Source: Pseudomonadota bacterium (lineage in GTDB: Bacteria > Myxococcota > Polyangia > GCA-2747355 > JACKDQ01). From it: 5,728 nt of DNA. Positions 1 through 5,715 of this stretch are shown piece after piece. Location of the stretch: the NCBI GenBank assembly GCA_030591195.1, contig JAUVBO010000237.1, positions 1 through 5,728 on the forward strand. Reading direction: 5' to 3'. Below the pieces are notes generated by a model, which did no database searches, had not been told where the DNA came from, and saw only the letters and a list, made by a program, of their open reading frames with translations. Each line of letters starts with the position of its first letter. The first letter of the stretch is position 1. The translations under genes and the position numbers were made by a program.

Positions 1-843
1 CAGGGGCGATCGCTGTCGCGAGAGCCCCGGCGAGACGGCGAGGGCAACCCGGTCCGCGAGGCACTGCTCGGCCGCAAGCTCGCCCGCTCGCTCCAGGCGG
101 CGGTCGGCTCGGAGCTGGTGGCGGTGGTCCAGGCGGCCGACGGCTCGATGGGCAACGAGCTGTTCGTGGTCACCGGAATCCTCAAGTCGACCACCGACGA
201 CATCGACCGCAGCGGCGTGATCCTCCACCGGCGCGACTTCGACCAGCTGTTCGTCGCTGGCGGGCGGGTGCACCAGATCGCGCTCAACTCCCACGGCAAG
301 CTCACCGCCGAGCAGGTGGTGGCCGCCATCGCGCCCGCGGCGGGCAAGATGAAGGTCGAGAGCTGGAAGAAGATCGCGCCGGCGATCGCCGAGTGGCTCA
401 AGCTCTCGGGGGCATCGATGGCGCTGTTCGGGATGATCTTCTTCATCTCGGCGTTCTTCGGGGTGCTCAACAGCATGCTGATGGCGACCTTCGAGCGCAC
501 CCGCGAGTTTGGCGTGATCAAGGCGCTCGGCGGCACACCCTGGCGGATCGTCCGCGACGTCTCGGCCGAGGCGCTGGTCCTCGGGCTGTCGGCGACGGCG
601 GTCGGGGTGGCGCTCGGCTACGGCGGGACGCTCTACCTGGCCCGCTACGGCATCGACCTGAGCAGCTTCGGCAACCTGAGCTTCGCCGGCATCGCCTTCG
701 ATCCGATCTGGCGGGCGGTGCTCGACCCGCCAGCGATGGTCAACCCGGCGATCGCGATGGTGATCGTCACGGTGGTCGCGGCGCTCTATCCGGCGATCAA
801 GGCCGCGCGGCTCAAGCCCGTGCAAGCGATGACCCAGGTCTGA
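1..843 (+). CDS. ABC transporter permease, FtsX/MacB/LolC type (5' end cut off by the window)
   Basis: Inner-membrane permease subunit of a type VII (MacB/LolCDE-like) ABC transporter. The reading frame is open from base 1, and its first residues already look like the end of a MacB-type periplasmic domain (a 'LLGRKLA' then 'FVVTGIL' pattern), so the true start lies upstream. 280 residues are visible; the family is usually about 400, so TM1 and part of the periplasmic domain are missing. Three membrane segments can be seen at about residues 140-160, 187-213 and 250-267. After the first comes the coupling segment ERTREFGVIKALGGTP, the usual FtsX-domain contact with the ATPase. The protein ends YPAIKAARLKPVQAMTQV, a typical FtsX-family C-terminus. 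It is paralogous to the next gene and probably forms a heterodimer with it, like LolC with LolE. Family assignment is firm; the substrate is unknown. Confidence 0.93.
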   Translation, partial: QGRSLSREPRRDGEGNPVREALLGRKLARSLQAAVGSELVAVVQAADGSMGNELFVVTGILKSTTDDIDRSGVILHRRDFDQLFVAGGRVHQIALNSHGKLTAEQVVAAIAPAAGKMKVESWKKIAPAIAEWLKLSGASMALFGMIFFISAFFGVLNSMLMATFERTREFGVIKALGGTPWRIVRDVSAEALVLGLSATAVGVALGYGGTLYLARYGIDLSSFGNLSFAGIAFDPIWRAVLDPPAMVNPAIAMVIVTVVAALYPAIKAARLKPVQAMTQV

Positions 844-849
844 GGAGGG
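844..849 (+). promoter_or_regulatory. Shine-Dalgarno of the second permease gene
   Basis: GGAGGG lies directly after the stop of the upstream permease gene, 5 bases before ATG 855. An in-frame GTG at 852 is too close to this site, so ATG 855 is preferred. The short spacing suggests translational linkage of the two permease genes. Confidence 0.7.
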
Positions 850-854
850 CAGTG

Positions 855-2090
855 ATGAACCTGCTGATCAAGCTCGCCTGGCGCAGCCTCTGGCGCAACA
901 AGCGCCGGACGATCATCACCACCGTCGCCATCGCGCTGGCGCTGGTGCTGGCGGTCTTCGTCATCACCCTCGCCGACGGGATGTATGCAAAGTTCATCCG
1001 CGGGGTGACCCGGATGCAGGCGGGCAACGTCACCCTGCAGCACGCGCGGTACCTCGACGCCCCGGCGATCGACCTGCTCGTCACCGACGTCAACAAGTGG
1101 CGCACGGCGATCGACCGGATGCCCGAAGTGGAAAAGACGGTGGCGATCATCGTGGGTCAGGGAGTGATCGCCTCGGGATCGGGCGCGGTCGGCGTGGCGG
1201 TGGTCGGCGTCGATCCCGGGGCCGAGCGGAGCAAGTCTCCACTGCCGGAGAAGATCGTCAGCGGCAGCTACCTCGCCGACGGCGACACGCGCAAGGTGGT
1301 CATCGGCGCGGTGCTCGCCAAGCGGCTCGAGGTCGAGGTCGGCAACAAGGTCGTGGTCACCACCAACGATGCCCGCGGCGAGCTGGTGCAGCAGATGCTG
1401 CGGGTCAAAGGGATTTTCGAGACCAAGTCGGTGGAGATGGACGGCTACTTCGTCCAGTTGCCGCTCGGCTTCGCCCGCAAGGTCTTCAACATCCCGCCCG
1501 ACCAGGCGACCCAGATCGGCGTCGTGCTGCGCGACGGCGACGACCAGGCCGCGGTGCTCGCGAGGGTCGAGCGGCTGGTGGCGGGAGCCCGCGAGGTGGC
1601 CGCGCTTCCCTGGCAGAAGGTGCTGCCCGACCTCGCCTCGTTCATGGCCGTCGACAAGGGCTCGAACCTGATCTTCCAGGGGATCATCCTCTTTCTGATG
1701 CTGTTCACGATCTTCAACACGATCATGATGTCGGTGCTCGAGCGGACCCACGAGTTCGGCGTGATGCTCGCTGTCGGGACCTCGCCGGCGCGGCTCAAGG
1801 CCCAGCTGCTGCTTGAGGCGACGATGCTCGGGCTGCTCGGCACGGTGGTTGGCCTCGGCATCGGCGGTGGGCTCTCCTACTACTTTCAGGTCCACGGGCT
1901 CGACCTGTCCTCGATGATGTCCGAGGGGATGGACGTGGCCGGCTTCGCCTTTGACCCGGTGATGCGGCCCAAGCTGACGGCGAGCACCCTGACATGGCTC
2001 GGTGGCATCGTCGTCGGGGCGACGGTGTTGATCAGCCTGGTGCCGATGAGCCGGATCCGTCGCATCGATCTGGCTGCCGTGCTGCGTTGA
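855..2090 (+). CDS. ABC transporter permease, FtsX/MacB/LolC type (second, complete permease)
   Basis: Complete 411-residue inner-membrane permease of the MacB/LolC-E class. The N-terminus (LAWRSLWRNKRRT) is the basic amphipathic lead-in typical of the family. It is followed by TM1 at about residues 20-42, a large periplasmic domain at about 45-265 (MacB periplasmic core type), TM2 at 272-293, TM3 at 322-344 and TM4 at 380-397. The coupling segment after TM2 is LERTHEFGVMLAVGTSP. A loop of about 35 residues joins TM3 and TM4 and contains LDLSS and AGFAFDP, matching LDLSS and AGIAFDP in the upstream permease, so the two are paralogs. ATG 855 is chosen for its Shine-Dalgarno and because the family N-terminus begins there. 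The frame is open further upstream to 393, but that part overlaps the first permease and is a shadow. It probably pairs with the upstream permease and the downstream ATPase. Confidence 0.95.
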   Translation: MNLLIKLAWRSLWRNKRRTIITTVAIALALVLAVFVITLADGMYAKFIRGVTRMQAGNVTLQHARYLDAPAIDLLVTDVNKWRTAIDRMPEVEKTVAIIVGQGVIASGSGAVGVAVVGVDPGAERSKSPLPEKIVSGSYLADGDTRKVVIGAVLAKRLEVEVGNKVVVTTNDARGELVQQMLRVKGIFETKSVEMDGYFVQLPLGFARKVFNIPPDQATQIGVVLRDGDDQAAVLARVERLVAGAREVAALPWQKVLPDLASFMAVDKGSNLIFQGIILFLMLFTIFNTIMMSVLERTHEFGVMLAVGTSPARLKAQLLLEATMLGLLGTVVGLGIGGGLSYYFQVHGLDLSSMMSEGMDVAGFAFDPVMRPKLTASTLTWLGGIVVGATVLISLVPMSRIRRIDLAAVLR

Positions 2091-2129
2091 CCGATGATCT
2101 CTGGGCTGACTTCCACCAGCTGCTCGAAG

Positions 2130-2135
2130 AAGGAG
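2130..2135 (+). promoter_or_regulatory. Shine-Dalgarno deciding the ATPase start
   Basis: AAGGAG sits 6 bases before ATG 2142. This favours ATG 2142 over the in-frame ATG at 2094, which has no Shine-Dalgarno and would add 16 residues unlike the start of LolD/MacB ATPases. Confidence 0.75.
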
Positions 2136-2141
2136 ACGACG

Positions 2142-2858
2142 ATGGCCGACGTGATCGTCAAGACCGAGGGAGTGACCCGCGAATACGGCGAGGGAGACGT
2201 GGTGGTCCGGGCGCTGCGGGGGGTGAGCCTCGAGATCGAGCGCGGCGAGCTCGCCGCCGTGGCCGGGCCCGCGGGCTCGGGCAAGAGCACCCTGTTCAAC
2301 ATCATTAGCGGACTCGACCAGCCGTCAGCCGGAGAGGTCTTCGTCGCTGGCCAGCGCGTGACCGGCATGTCGCGGAGCCAGATGTCGCGCCTGCGGCTGC
2401 GCCAGATCGGCTTCGTCTTTCAGTCCTACAACCTGCTGCCGGTGCTCACGGCCTACGAGAACGCCGAGTACGTGTTGATGATGCAGGGGGTGTCGGCCGC
2501 CGATCGTCGCCGCAAGGTGATGGCGCTGCTGGCCCAGGTCGGGCTGGAGGGGATGGAGCACCGGTTCCCGCGCGAGCTGTCGGGTGGCCAGCAGCAGCGG
2601 GTGGCGATCGCCCGGGCGCTCGCCGCCGAGCCGGCGCTGCTGCTCGCCGACGAGCCCACCGCGAACCTCGACTCGGAGACCGGCGCGGCGCTGATCGAGC
2701 TGATGGTCGATCTCAACCGCGAGAAGGAGCTCACCTGCCTCTTCGCGACCCACGACCGGACGGTGATGCAGCGGGCGAGGCGGTTGATCGTGCTCAAGGA
2801 CGGGCAGGTCGTCGGCGACGGGCCGCCGACCGAGGTGCTCAACCACCGTGCGGCCTGA
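2142..2858 (+). CDS. ABC transporter ATP-binding protein, LolD/MacB type
   Basis: Cytosolic ATPase subunit of 238 residues that would power the two upstream permeases. All nucleotide-binding motifs are intact and in order: Walker A GPAGSGKST at residues 42-50, Q-loop FQSYNLLP with Gln94, signature LSGGQQQR at 147-154, Walker B ALLLADE at 165-171 with catalytic Glu171, D-loop NLDSE, and H-loop His204 in ATHD. The length, the FQSYNLLP Q-loop and the TANLDS segment are typical of the LolD/MacB/FtsE group. The start at 2142 leaves a 51-base gap after the permease stop, with no other gene in it. The only minor departure is Ala in place of the usual Ser in the third position of Walker A, which is a variable position. 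The family is certain; whether it serves lipoprotein sorting, lipid movement or drug/peptide efflux cannot be told. Confidence 0.96.
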   Translation: MADVIVKTEGVTREYGEGDVVVRALRGVSLEIERGELAAVAGPAGSGKSTLFNIISGLDQPSAGEVFVAGQRVTGMSRSQMSRLRLRQIGFVFQSYNLLPVLTAYENAEYVLMMQGVSAADRRRKVMALLAQVGLEGMEHRFPRELSGGQQQRVAIARALAAEPALLLADEPTANLDSETGAALIELMVDLNREKELTCLFATHDRTVMQRARRLIVLKDGQVVGDGPPTEVLNHRAA

Positions 2859-2863
2859 GGCGA

Positions 2864-2870
2864 GAGGTGA
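2864..2870 (+). promoter_or_regulatory. Shine-Dalgarno deciding the barrel-protein start
   Basis: GAGGTGA is complementary to the 16S rRNA tail and lies 5 bases before ATG 2876. Two in-frame GTG codons (2867 and 2873) overlap or sit too close to this site, so ATG 2876 is preferred; it also gives a clean signal peptide. Confidence 0.65.
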
Positions 2871-2875
2871 GAGTG

Positions 2876-4150
2876 ATGACCTGCGGCTGGCGGGCGGTAT
2901 CGTGGCTGGTGCTGATCGCGACGGTGGGCTGGTCGGCGCCGGCGGCCGCGCTGGTCGGTGAGACCGAGGACAAGGTCGGCCTCGACGGCAGCGTGCGGAC
3001 CGTGACCGCGGTGACGATCAACTACGACAGCCCGCTGTTCGACGACGGCGCCGGAGGCGTCGACCGGGCCGATGGGCTCTCGCAGACCCTGCTCCGGCTG
3101 GTCCTCGCCGGGCGGCCCACCGACTGGCTCAGCTTCGAGCTGCACGGTGTTCAGGACCTCTCGCTGACCTCGGCGAGCGCCCAGGCGGTCGGCGGGCTGC
3201 TGGCCGGGGGCGTGCCGTCGTCCTATCGCTTCACCGACGCCAGCTGGCGCTGGGGCGACGAGCAGGACGTCAAGGCGAGCCTCTGGCTCGACCGGCTCAA
3301 CGTCAAGATCGCCTTGCCCTGGGTCGACCTGACGGTCGGGCGCCAGGCGATCACCTTCGGCAAGGCCCACTTCTGGAACCCACTCGACGTCTACCTGGCC
3401 TTCGATCCGCGGCAGTTCGATCGTGACTACAAGGCCGGGGTCGACGCGCTGCGGATCGACGTGCCGCTCGGGATGGCCTCGGGCATCACGCTGGTCGGCG
3501 CCCTGGGTCGGGCCGCGGGCGACAGCGGCAACGAGCCGGGGGTGGGCTGGTACGGGGCCTCGGTGCTCGGTCGGGCGTTCACGAACCAGTGGGACTGGGA
3601 CATCTCGCTGCAGGGCGGCAAGATCCGCGGCGGCTACCAGGTCGGCGGTGCGGTGGACGGCGAGATCTGGAAGCTCGGCTTCAACGGCGAGGTGGCCTAC
3701 TTCTTCCCGATCGACGAGGAACAGCTGCTGCCGCACCACCTGGTGGCCACCGCCGGGTTGACCTACCGCTTCGAGTTCGATCTGACCGTGGAGGCGGCCT
3801 ACCTCTACAACGGCGGCGGCGACCCCTCGGATCTGCTCGTGGCGCTCCAGCGGCTGGCCGACGGTCGGATCTACCACCTCAGCCGCCAGATCGCCGGCTT
3901 GGTGCTGAGCTACGAGATCCTGCCGATCCTCAACGGCTCCCTGGCCTACCTGTTTTCGATCTCGGATCTCTCGATGCTGATCCAGCCAGGGTTCGTCCTG
4001 TCGGTCAGCGACGAGGCCGACCTGCTCTTCGGCGCGATGATCGGCGTTGGCCGGCGGCCCGACGGACCCTCGGCGCTCGCCCCGGGCCTGCGGAGCGAGT
4101 TCGGCACCTATCCATCCTTCGTCTACACCGAGTTCAAGTACCACTTCTAG
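2876..4150 (+). CDS. Exported outer-membrane beta-barrel (porin-like) protein
   Basis: Predicted 424-residue outer-membrane protein. Residues 1-25 look like a Sec signal peptide: an Arg near the start, a hydrophobic core at about 10-19, and a likely cut after AAA at 23-25. There is no lipobox, so the Cys at position 3 is not a lipidation site. The rest is rich in alternating aromatic and aliphatic strands separated by Gly/Asp/Asn-rich turns. The last residues, VYTEFKYHF, end in Phe as expected for BAM-recognised barrel proteins. A central block at residues 154-198 carries VGRQAITFG, FWNPLDVY, DPRQFDRDYKAGVDALR and a closing PLG. This resembles a motif in porin-like families such as DUF1302 and alginate-export barrels, but I cannot assign the exact family. 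It follows the ATPase gene by 17 bases and is probably co-transcribed, suggesting it is the outer-membrane partner of the ABC transporter. That functional link is inference. Confidence 0.85.
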   Translation: MTCGWRAVSWLVLIATVGWSAPAAALVGETEDKVGLDGSVRTVTAVTINYDSPLFDDGAGGVDRADGLSQTLLRLVLAGRPTDWLSFELHGVQDLSLTSASAQAVGGLLAGGVPSSYRFTDASWRWGDEQDVKASLWLDRLNVKIALPWVDLTVGRQAITFGKAHFWNPLDVYLAFDPRQFDRDYKAGVDALRIDVPLGMASGITLVGALGRAAGDSGNEPGVGWYGASVLGRAFTNQWDWDISLQGGKIRGGYQVGGAVDGEIWKLGFNGEVAYFFPIDEEQLLPHHLVATAGLTYRFEFDLTVEAAYLYNGGGDPSDLLVALQRLADGRIYHLSRQIAGLVLSYEILPILNGSLAYLFSISDLSMLIQPGFVLSVSDEADLLFGAMIGVGRRPDGPSALAPGLRSEFGTYPSFVYTEFKYHF

Positions 4151-4160
4151 GGTACCTGCA

Positions 4161-4180
4161 GGCGGCGATCAGGTCGCGCC
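4161..4180. terminator. Weak hairpin at the convergent gene ends
   Basis: GGCGGCGA (4161-4168) and TCGCGCC (4174-4180) can pair as a 7-bp GC-rich stem with one bulged G around a 5-base loop. It lies just past the barrel-protein stop and covers the stop codon of the convergent gene. Neither side has a T-tract, so it is not a standard intrinsic terminator. It could impede transcription from either side or be chance in GC-rich DNA. Confidence 0.2.
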
Positions 4181-4570
4181 GGAGGCCTCGCGCTGCGACA
4201 GCAGCCACTCGAGCGCCGCTGCCTCGTCCGTGAACAGCTTGGTCGGACACGACGGCCGGTTGAGGCCGATGTAGAAGTTGCCGAGCACCCGGCTGACCGG
4301 CGAGCCGACCAGCAGCGCCATCGCGATCGCGATCTTCGCCATCTCGTCGCCGGCGTAGGTCGCCCGCGCTTTGCCCTCGACGGACTTGATCGTCCTCAGA
4401 TCGACCAGGTGCAGGTGGCTCTTGCCACCGGTGAGCTCCGTGGCGACCTCGACCTCGCGTTGCGCATCTGCCAGCTTCAGCTCGACGCGCGGCTGGTAGG
4501 ACCAGTGAACCACTCCTTGCTCGTCGATCCGAAGCTCGCACTTGTCGGTGCGGGCTGTCTTGTCGGACAC
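4169..4570 (-). CDS. Small STAS/SEC14-like protein (DUF7793-type)
   Basis: 133-residue soluble protein with no signal peptide or obvious membrane segment. An N-terminal beta-rich part (residues 12-46) leads to HLHLVDLRTIKSV (52-64), then a helix around the conserved-looking YAGDEMAKI (72-80), then AIAMALLVGSPVSRVLGNFY (81-100), and finally KLFTDEAAALEWL (111-123). I recognise this layout as the DUF7793 / STAS-SEC14-like group of single-domain proteins, which resemble anti-sigma-factor-antagonist folds. The biochemical role is unknown. GTG 4570 is chosen because a long purine Shine-Dalgarno precedes it by 5 bases. The gene converges on the operon with an 18-base gap and is transcribed away from the DUF4388 gene. 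A STAS-like protein beside a PATAN-domain protein may hint at a signalling locus, but the spacing does not show that they act together. Confidence 0.82.
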   Translation of the reverse strand: MSDKTARTDKCELRIDEQGVVHWSYQPRVELKLADAQREVEVATELTGGKSHLHLVDLRTIKSVEGKARATYAGDEMAKIAIAMALLVGSPVSRVLGNFYIGLNRPSCPTKLFTDEAAALEWLLSQREASGAT

Positions 4571-4575
4571 GGTGG

Positions 4576-4584
4576 CTCCTCCTC
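4576..4584 (-). promoter_or_regulatory. Shine-Dalgarno deciding the GTG start of the STAS-like gene
   Basis: On the - strand this reads GAGGAGGAG, 5 bases before the GTG at 4570-4568. It is the strongest ribosome-binding site in the window and supports the non-ATG start. Confidence 0.75.
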
Positions 4585-4610
4585 GTCTGGTGGCCTGGCC
4601 TCAGTCAAGC

Positions 4611-4619
4611 AGCATAACA
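4611..4619 (-). promoter_or_regulatory. Candidate extended -10 promoter for the STAS-like gene
   Basis: The - strand reads TGTTATGCT, an extended -10 (TGN followed by TATGCT, 4 of 6 to TATAAT), in a locally AT-richer stretch. Transcription would begin near 4604, leaving a leader of about 34 bases that contains the Shine-Dalgarno. No good -35 is seen at the usual distance, which extended -10 promoters tolerate. Weak evidence. Confidence 0.28.
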
Positions 4620-4921
4620 GCACAATGGCAGTCGTTGCATCGATGGGCCGACCGGCGTTGCCTTCGGGATCAATCGTGGGCGTAGCCCCTTGGCGCGGTC
4701 GGCGCGCGGGATCAAGCGCCGGCCGCAGGTCCGGCTGCGGGGCTGGTGGTGCGTTTCTCTCCACCGCTGTGGCCAAAGACGGGCCAGGCCGGGCGCGTCG
4801 ACGCGGATTTGCAGCGGTTTATGCTGGCACGGCGGTTGCTTCACTTGGCGGCGATGCGGTCGGTCGATGGAGCCGGCCAGAAAAGCGTGCCTCATGGCCG
4901 CGAAGGGTTTCGGTGCGGTGC

Positions 4922-4950
4922 TTGAAAAAGCCCACGATGTCGGTAACAAT
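4922..4950 (+). promoter_or_regulatory. Candidate sigma70-type promoter of the DUF4388 gene
   Basis: TTGAAA (4922-4927, 5 of 6 to TTGACA) and AACAAT (4945-4950, 4 of 6 to TATAAT) are separated by exactly 17 bases, within the most AT-rich patch of the window. Transcription would start near 4957, about 65 bases before the proposed TTG start. An alternative -10, TAAAAT at 4968-4973 (5 of 6), lacks a convincing -35. Confidence 0.4.
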
Positions 4951-4955
4951 ATTGT
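4946..4955. repeat. Perfect 10-bp palindrome ACAATATTGT in the promoter region
   Basis: ACAAT is followed directly by its reverse complement ATTGT. It overlaps the candidate -10 element, a position typical of a dimeric repressor operator. No regulator can be named from it. Confidence 0.5.
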
Positions 4956-4988
4956 GAGATTTCATACTAAAATCGTGAGCTTTCGAAC
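4948..4988 (+). repeat. Imperfect direct repeat, two copies spaced 21 bp
   Basis: Bases 4948-4967 and 4969-4988 agree at 15 of 20 positions, sharing the core GTGAGnTTTC (4954-4963 and 4975-4984) and a trailing AC. The 21-bp period is two helical turns, so both copies face the same side of DNA, as in tandem regulator sites. They run from the candidate -10 across the predicted start of transcription. Confidence 0.5.
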
Positions 4989-5022
4989 GACGCACCCGAA
5001 CCCCCTCGGTAGGCTGGCACCA

Positions 5023-5715
5023 TTGAGCATCACGCGGAAGAGAGAAGAGATCCTCAGGTTGATCCAAAGGGTCAACGTGACGGGATCTCTCACGGCGAAG
5101 CGAGGGAAGACGGCGCTTCCGGGGCGCGGTGGATCCGAAGGGATCTCCTCGGGTGCCCGGGATCTTGCCCGGCGCAAGGAGCGGGTCGCGACCCGTAGCA
5201 GGGAGCTCGCCGAGCTCCGTCGGCGCCGGCCGTCAGCTGACGACTGGGATGACCAGATCCTTGGCCGGATGGAACGTCTCGAGCGGCGACTGGACGAGAT
5301 GGACGGGTTCGTGCGGCAGCAGACCGCAACCACCCCCAGACCGCCGGATCCTGTCGAGTGCCCACCCGACCCGCTCACCACGGCCGACTGGACCCTTGGC
5401 GGTCTATTGCAGGAAGGGCTGCTCGCCGACCTGCTTCAGTTGGTCTCGGCAAACGTCATGAGCGGCGTCTTCTCCGTGATGTGTGAAACGAACCGGGTCG
5501 ATCTGTTTTTCAACGAGGGGGAGCTGCACCACGCGACCAGCGACGATGGCCAGAGCGGCGAGAGCGCATTCTTCGCCGCGATGGCTGTCGAGCAGGGACG
5601 GTACTGCTTCCGCGAGACGACGGATCTGCCGACGGAGAGGACCATATCGAACAAGACGCAGTTCCTCATTCTCGAGGCCCTGCGTCAGATCGACGAGGCC
5701 CGCGCAGCGGGCTGA
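5023..5715 (+). CDS. Coiled-coil plus DUF4388 (PATAN) domain protein
   Basis: Soluble protein of 230 residues from the proposed TTG 5023. Residues 1-30 form a basic, helical-looking start (RKREEILRLIQR at 5-16). A charged Arg/Glu-rich stretch at about 49-99 (RELAELRRR, RMERLERRLDEMDGF) is probably coiled coil. A Pro-rich linker follows at about 103-118. The C-terminal part, about 124-226, matches DUF4388/PATAN: GGLLQEGLLADLLQLVSANV, then SGVFSV, VDLFFNEGELHHATSDDG, GESAFFAAMAVEQGRYCF, and a helix ending LILEALRQIDEA. DUF4388 proteins occur in bacterial two-component and gliding or polarity signalling, usually as scaffold-like parts; no enzymatic residues are known. The start is uncertain. GTG 5077 has an AAAGGG 5 bases upstream, but third-position GC is already high from 5023. 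An ATG at 4894 is in frame but would run through the AT-rich promoter patch. Confidence 0.8.
   Translation: MSITRKREEILRLIQRVNVTGSLTAKRGKTALPGRGGSEGISSGARDLARRKERVATRSRELAELRRRRPSADDWDDQILGRMERLERRLDEMDGFVRQQTATTPRPPDPVECPPDPLTTADWTLGGLLQEGLLADLLQLVSANVMSGVFSVMCETNRVDLFFNEGELHHATSDDGQSGESAFFAAMAVEQGRYCFRETTDLPTERTISNKTQFLILEALRQIDEARAAG
5058..5076 (+). other. Short hairpin just before the alternative GTG start
   Basis: GTTGATCC (5058-5065), loop AAA, GGGTCAAC (5069-5076) form an 8-bp stem with one G-U pair. If translation begins at GTG 5077, the stem would hide its AAAGGG ribosome-binding site. If it begins at TTG 5023, this is just coding sequence. It has no T-tract, so it is not a terminator. 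Confidence 0.3.

Larger units (their letters stand above)
4571..5022. other. Divergent intergenic region of about 450 bases
   Basis: This stretch separates the - strand STAS-like gene from the + strand DUF4388 gene. Its first part carries the leader and candidate promoter of the - strand gene. The middle (about 4680-4900) is GC-rich, with long but unconvincing open frames on both strands and no recognised domain. The last part (about 4920-4990) is AT-rich and holds the promoter-like elements listed separately. The frame of the DUF4388 gene stays open back to 4690. However, G or C at third codon positions falls to roughly half between 4894 and 5022, against about 80% from 5023 to 5076, so I treat the upstream part as noncoding. 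Confidence 0.6.

Noticed and set aside
393..854. Upstream extension of the second permease frame
   Set aside because: It overlaps the first permease in another frame, gives an Arg/Gly-rich translation, and the family N-terminus clearly begins at ATG 855 behind a Shine-Dalgarno.
786..1895. A 369-codon open frame on the - strand opposite the second permease
   Set aside because: Translation is His/Asp/Arg-rich without recognisable motifs and is fully covered by the permease gene, whose motifs are unambiguous.
2453..4144. A 563-codon open frame on the - strand opposite the ATPase and barrel genes
   Set aside because: Its translation is low-complexity and rich in Arg, His, Gln and Glu with no domain. 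It is the mirror of GC-rich codon usage in two well-supported + strand genes and bridges both of them.
4151..4162. Overlapping palindromes GGTACC and CCTGCAGG after the barrel gene
   Set aside because: They look like cloning sites but are short and isolated, with no vector-like sequence around them; chance is sufficient.
4723..4740. Perfect 6-bp inverted repeat CCGCAG/CTGCGG as a terminator
   Set aside because: The stem is short for GC-rich DNA, has no T-tract, and no gene ends upstream of it on either strand.
4690..5022. Longer version of the DUF4388 protein starting at TTG 4690 or ATG 4894
   Set aside because: No Shine-Dalgarno is seen before either start, codon third-position GC drops to about half from 4894 on, and the extension crosses the AT-rich promoter-like patch.
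5015..5028. Possible sigma54 promoter (TGGCAC followed by GC)
   Set aside because: The GG-to-GC spacing is one base short of the required -24/-12 distance and the TT before GC is missing.
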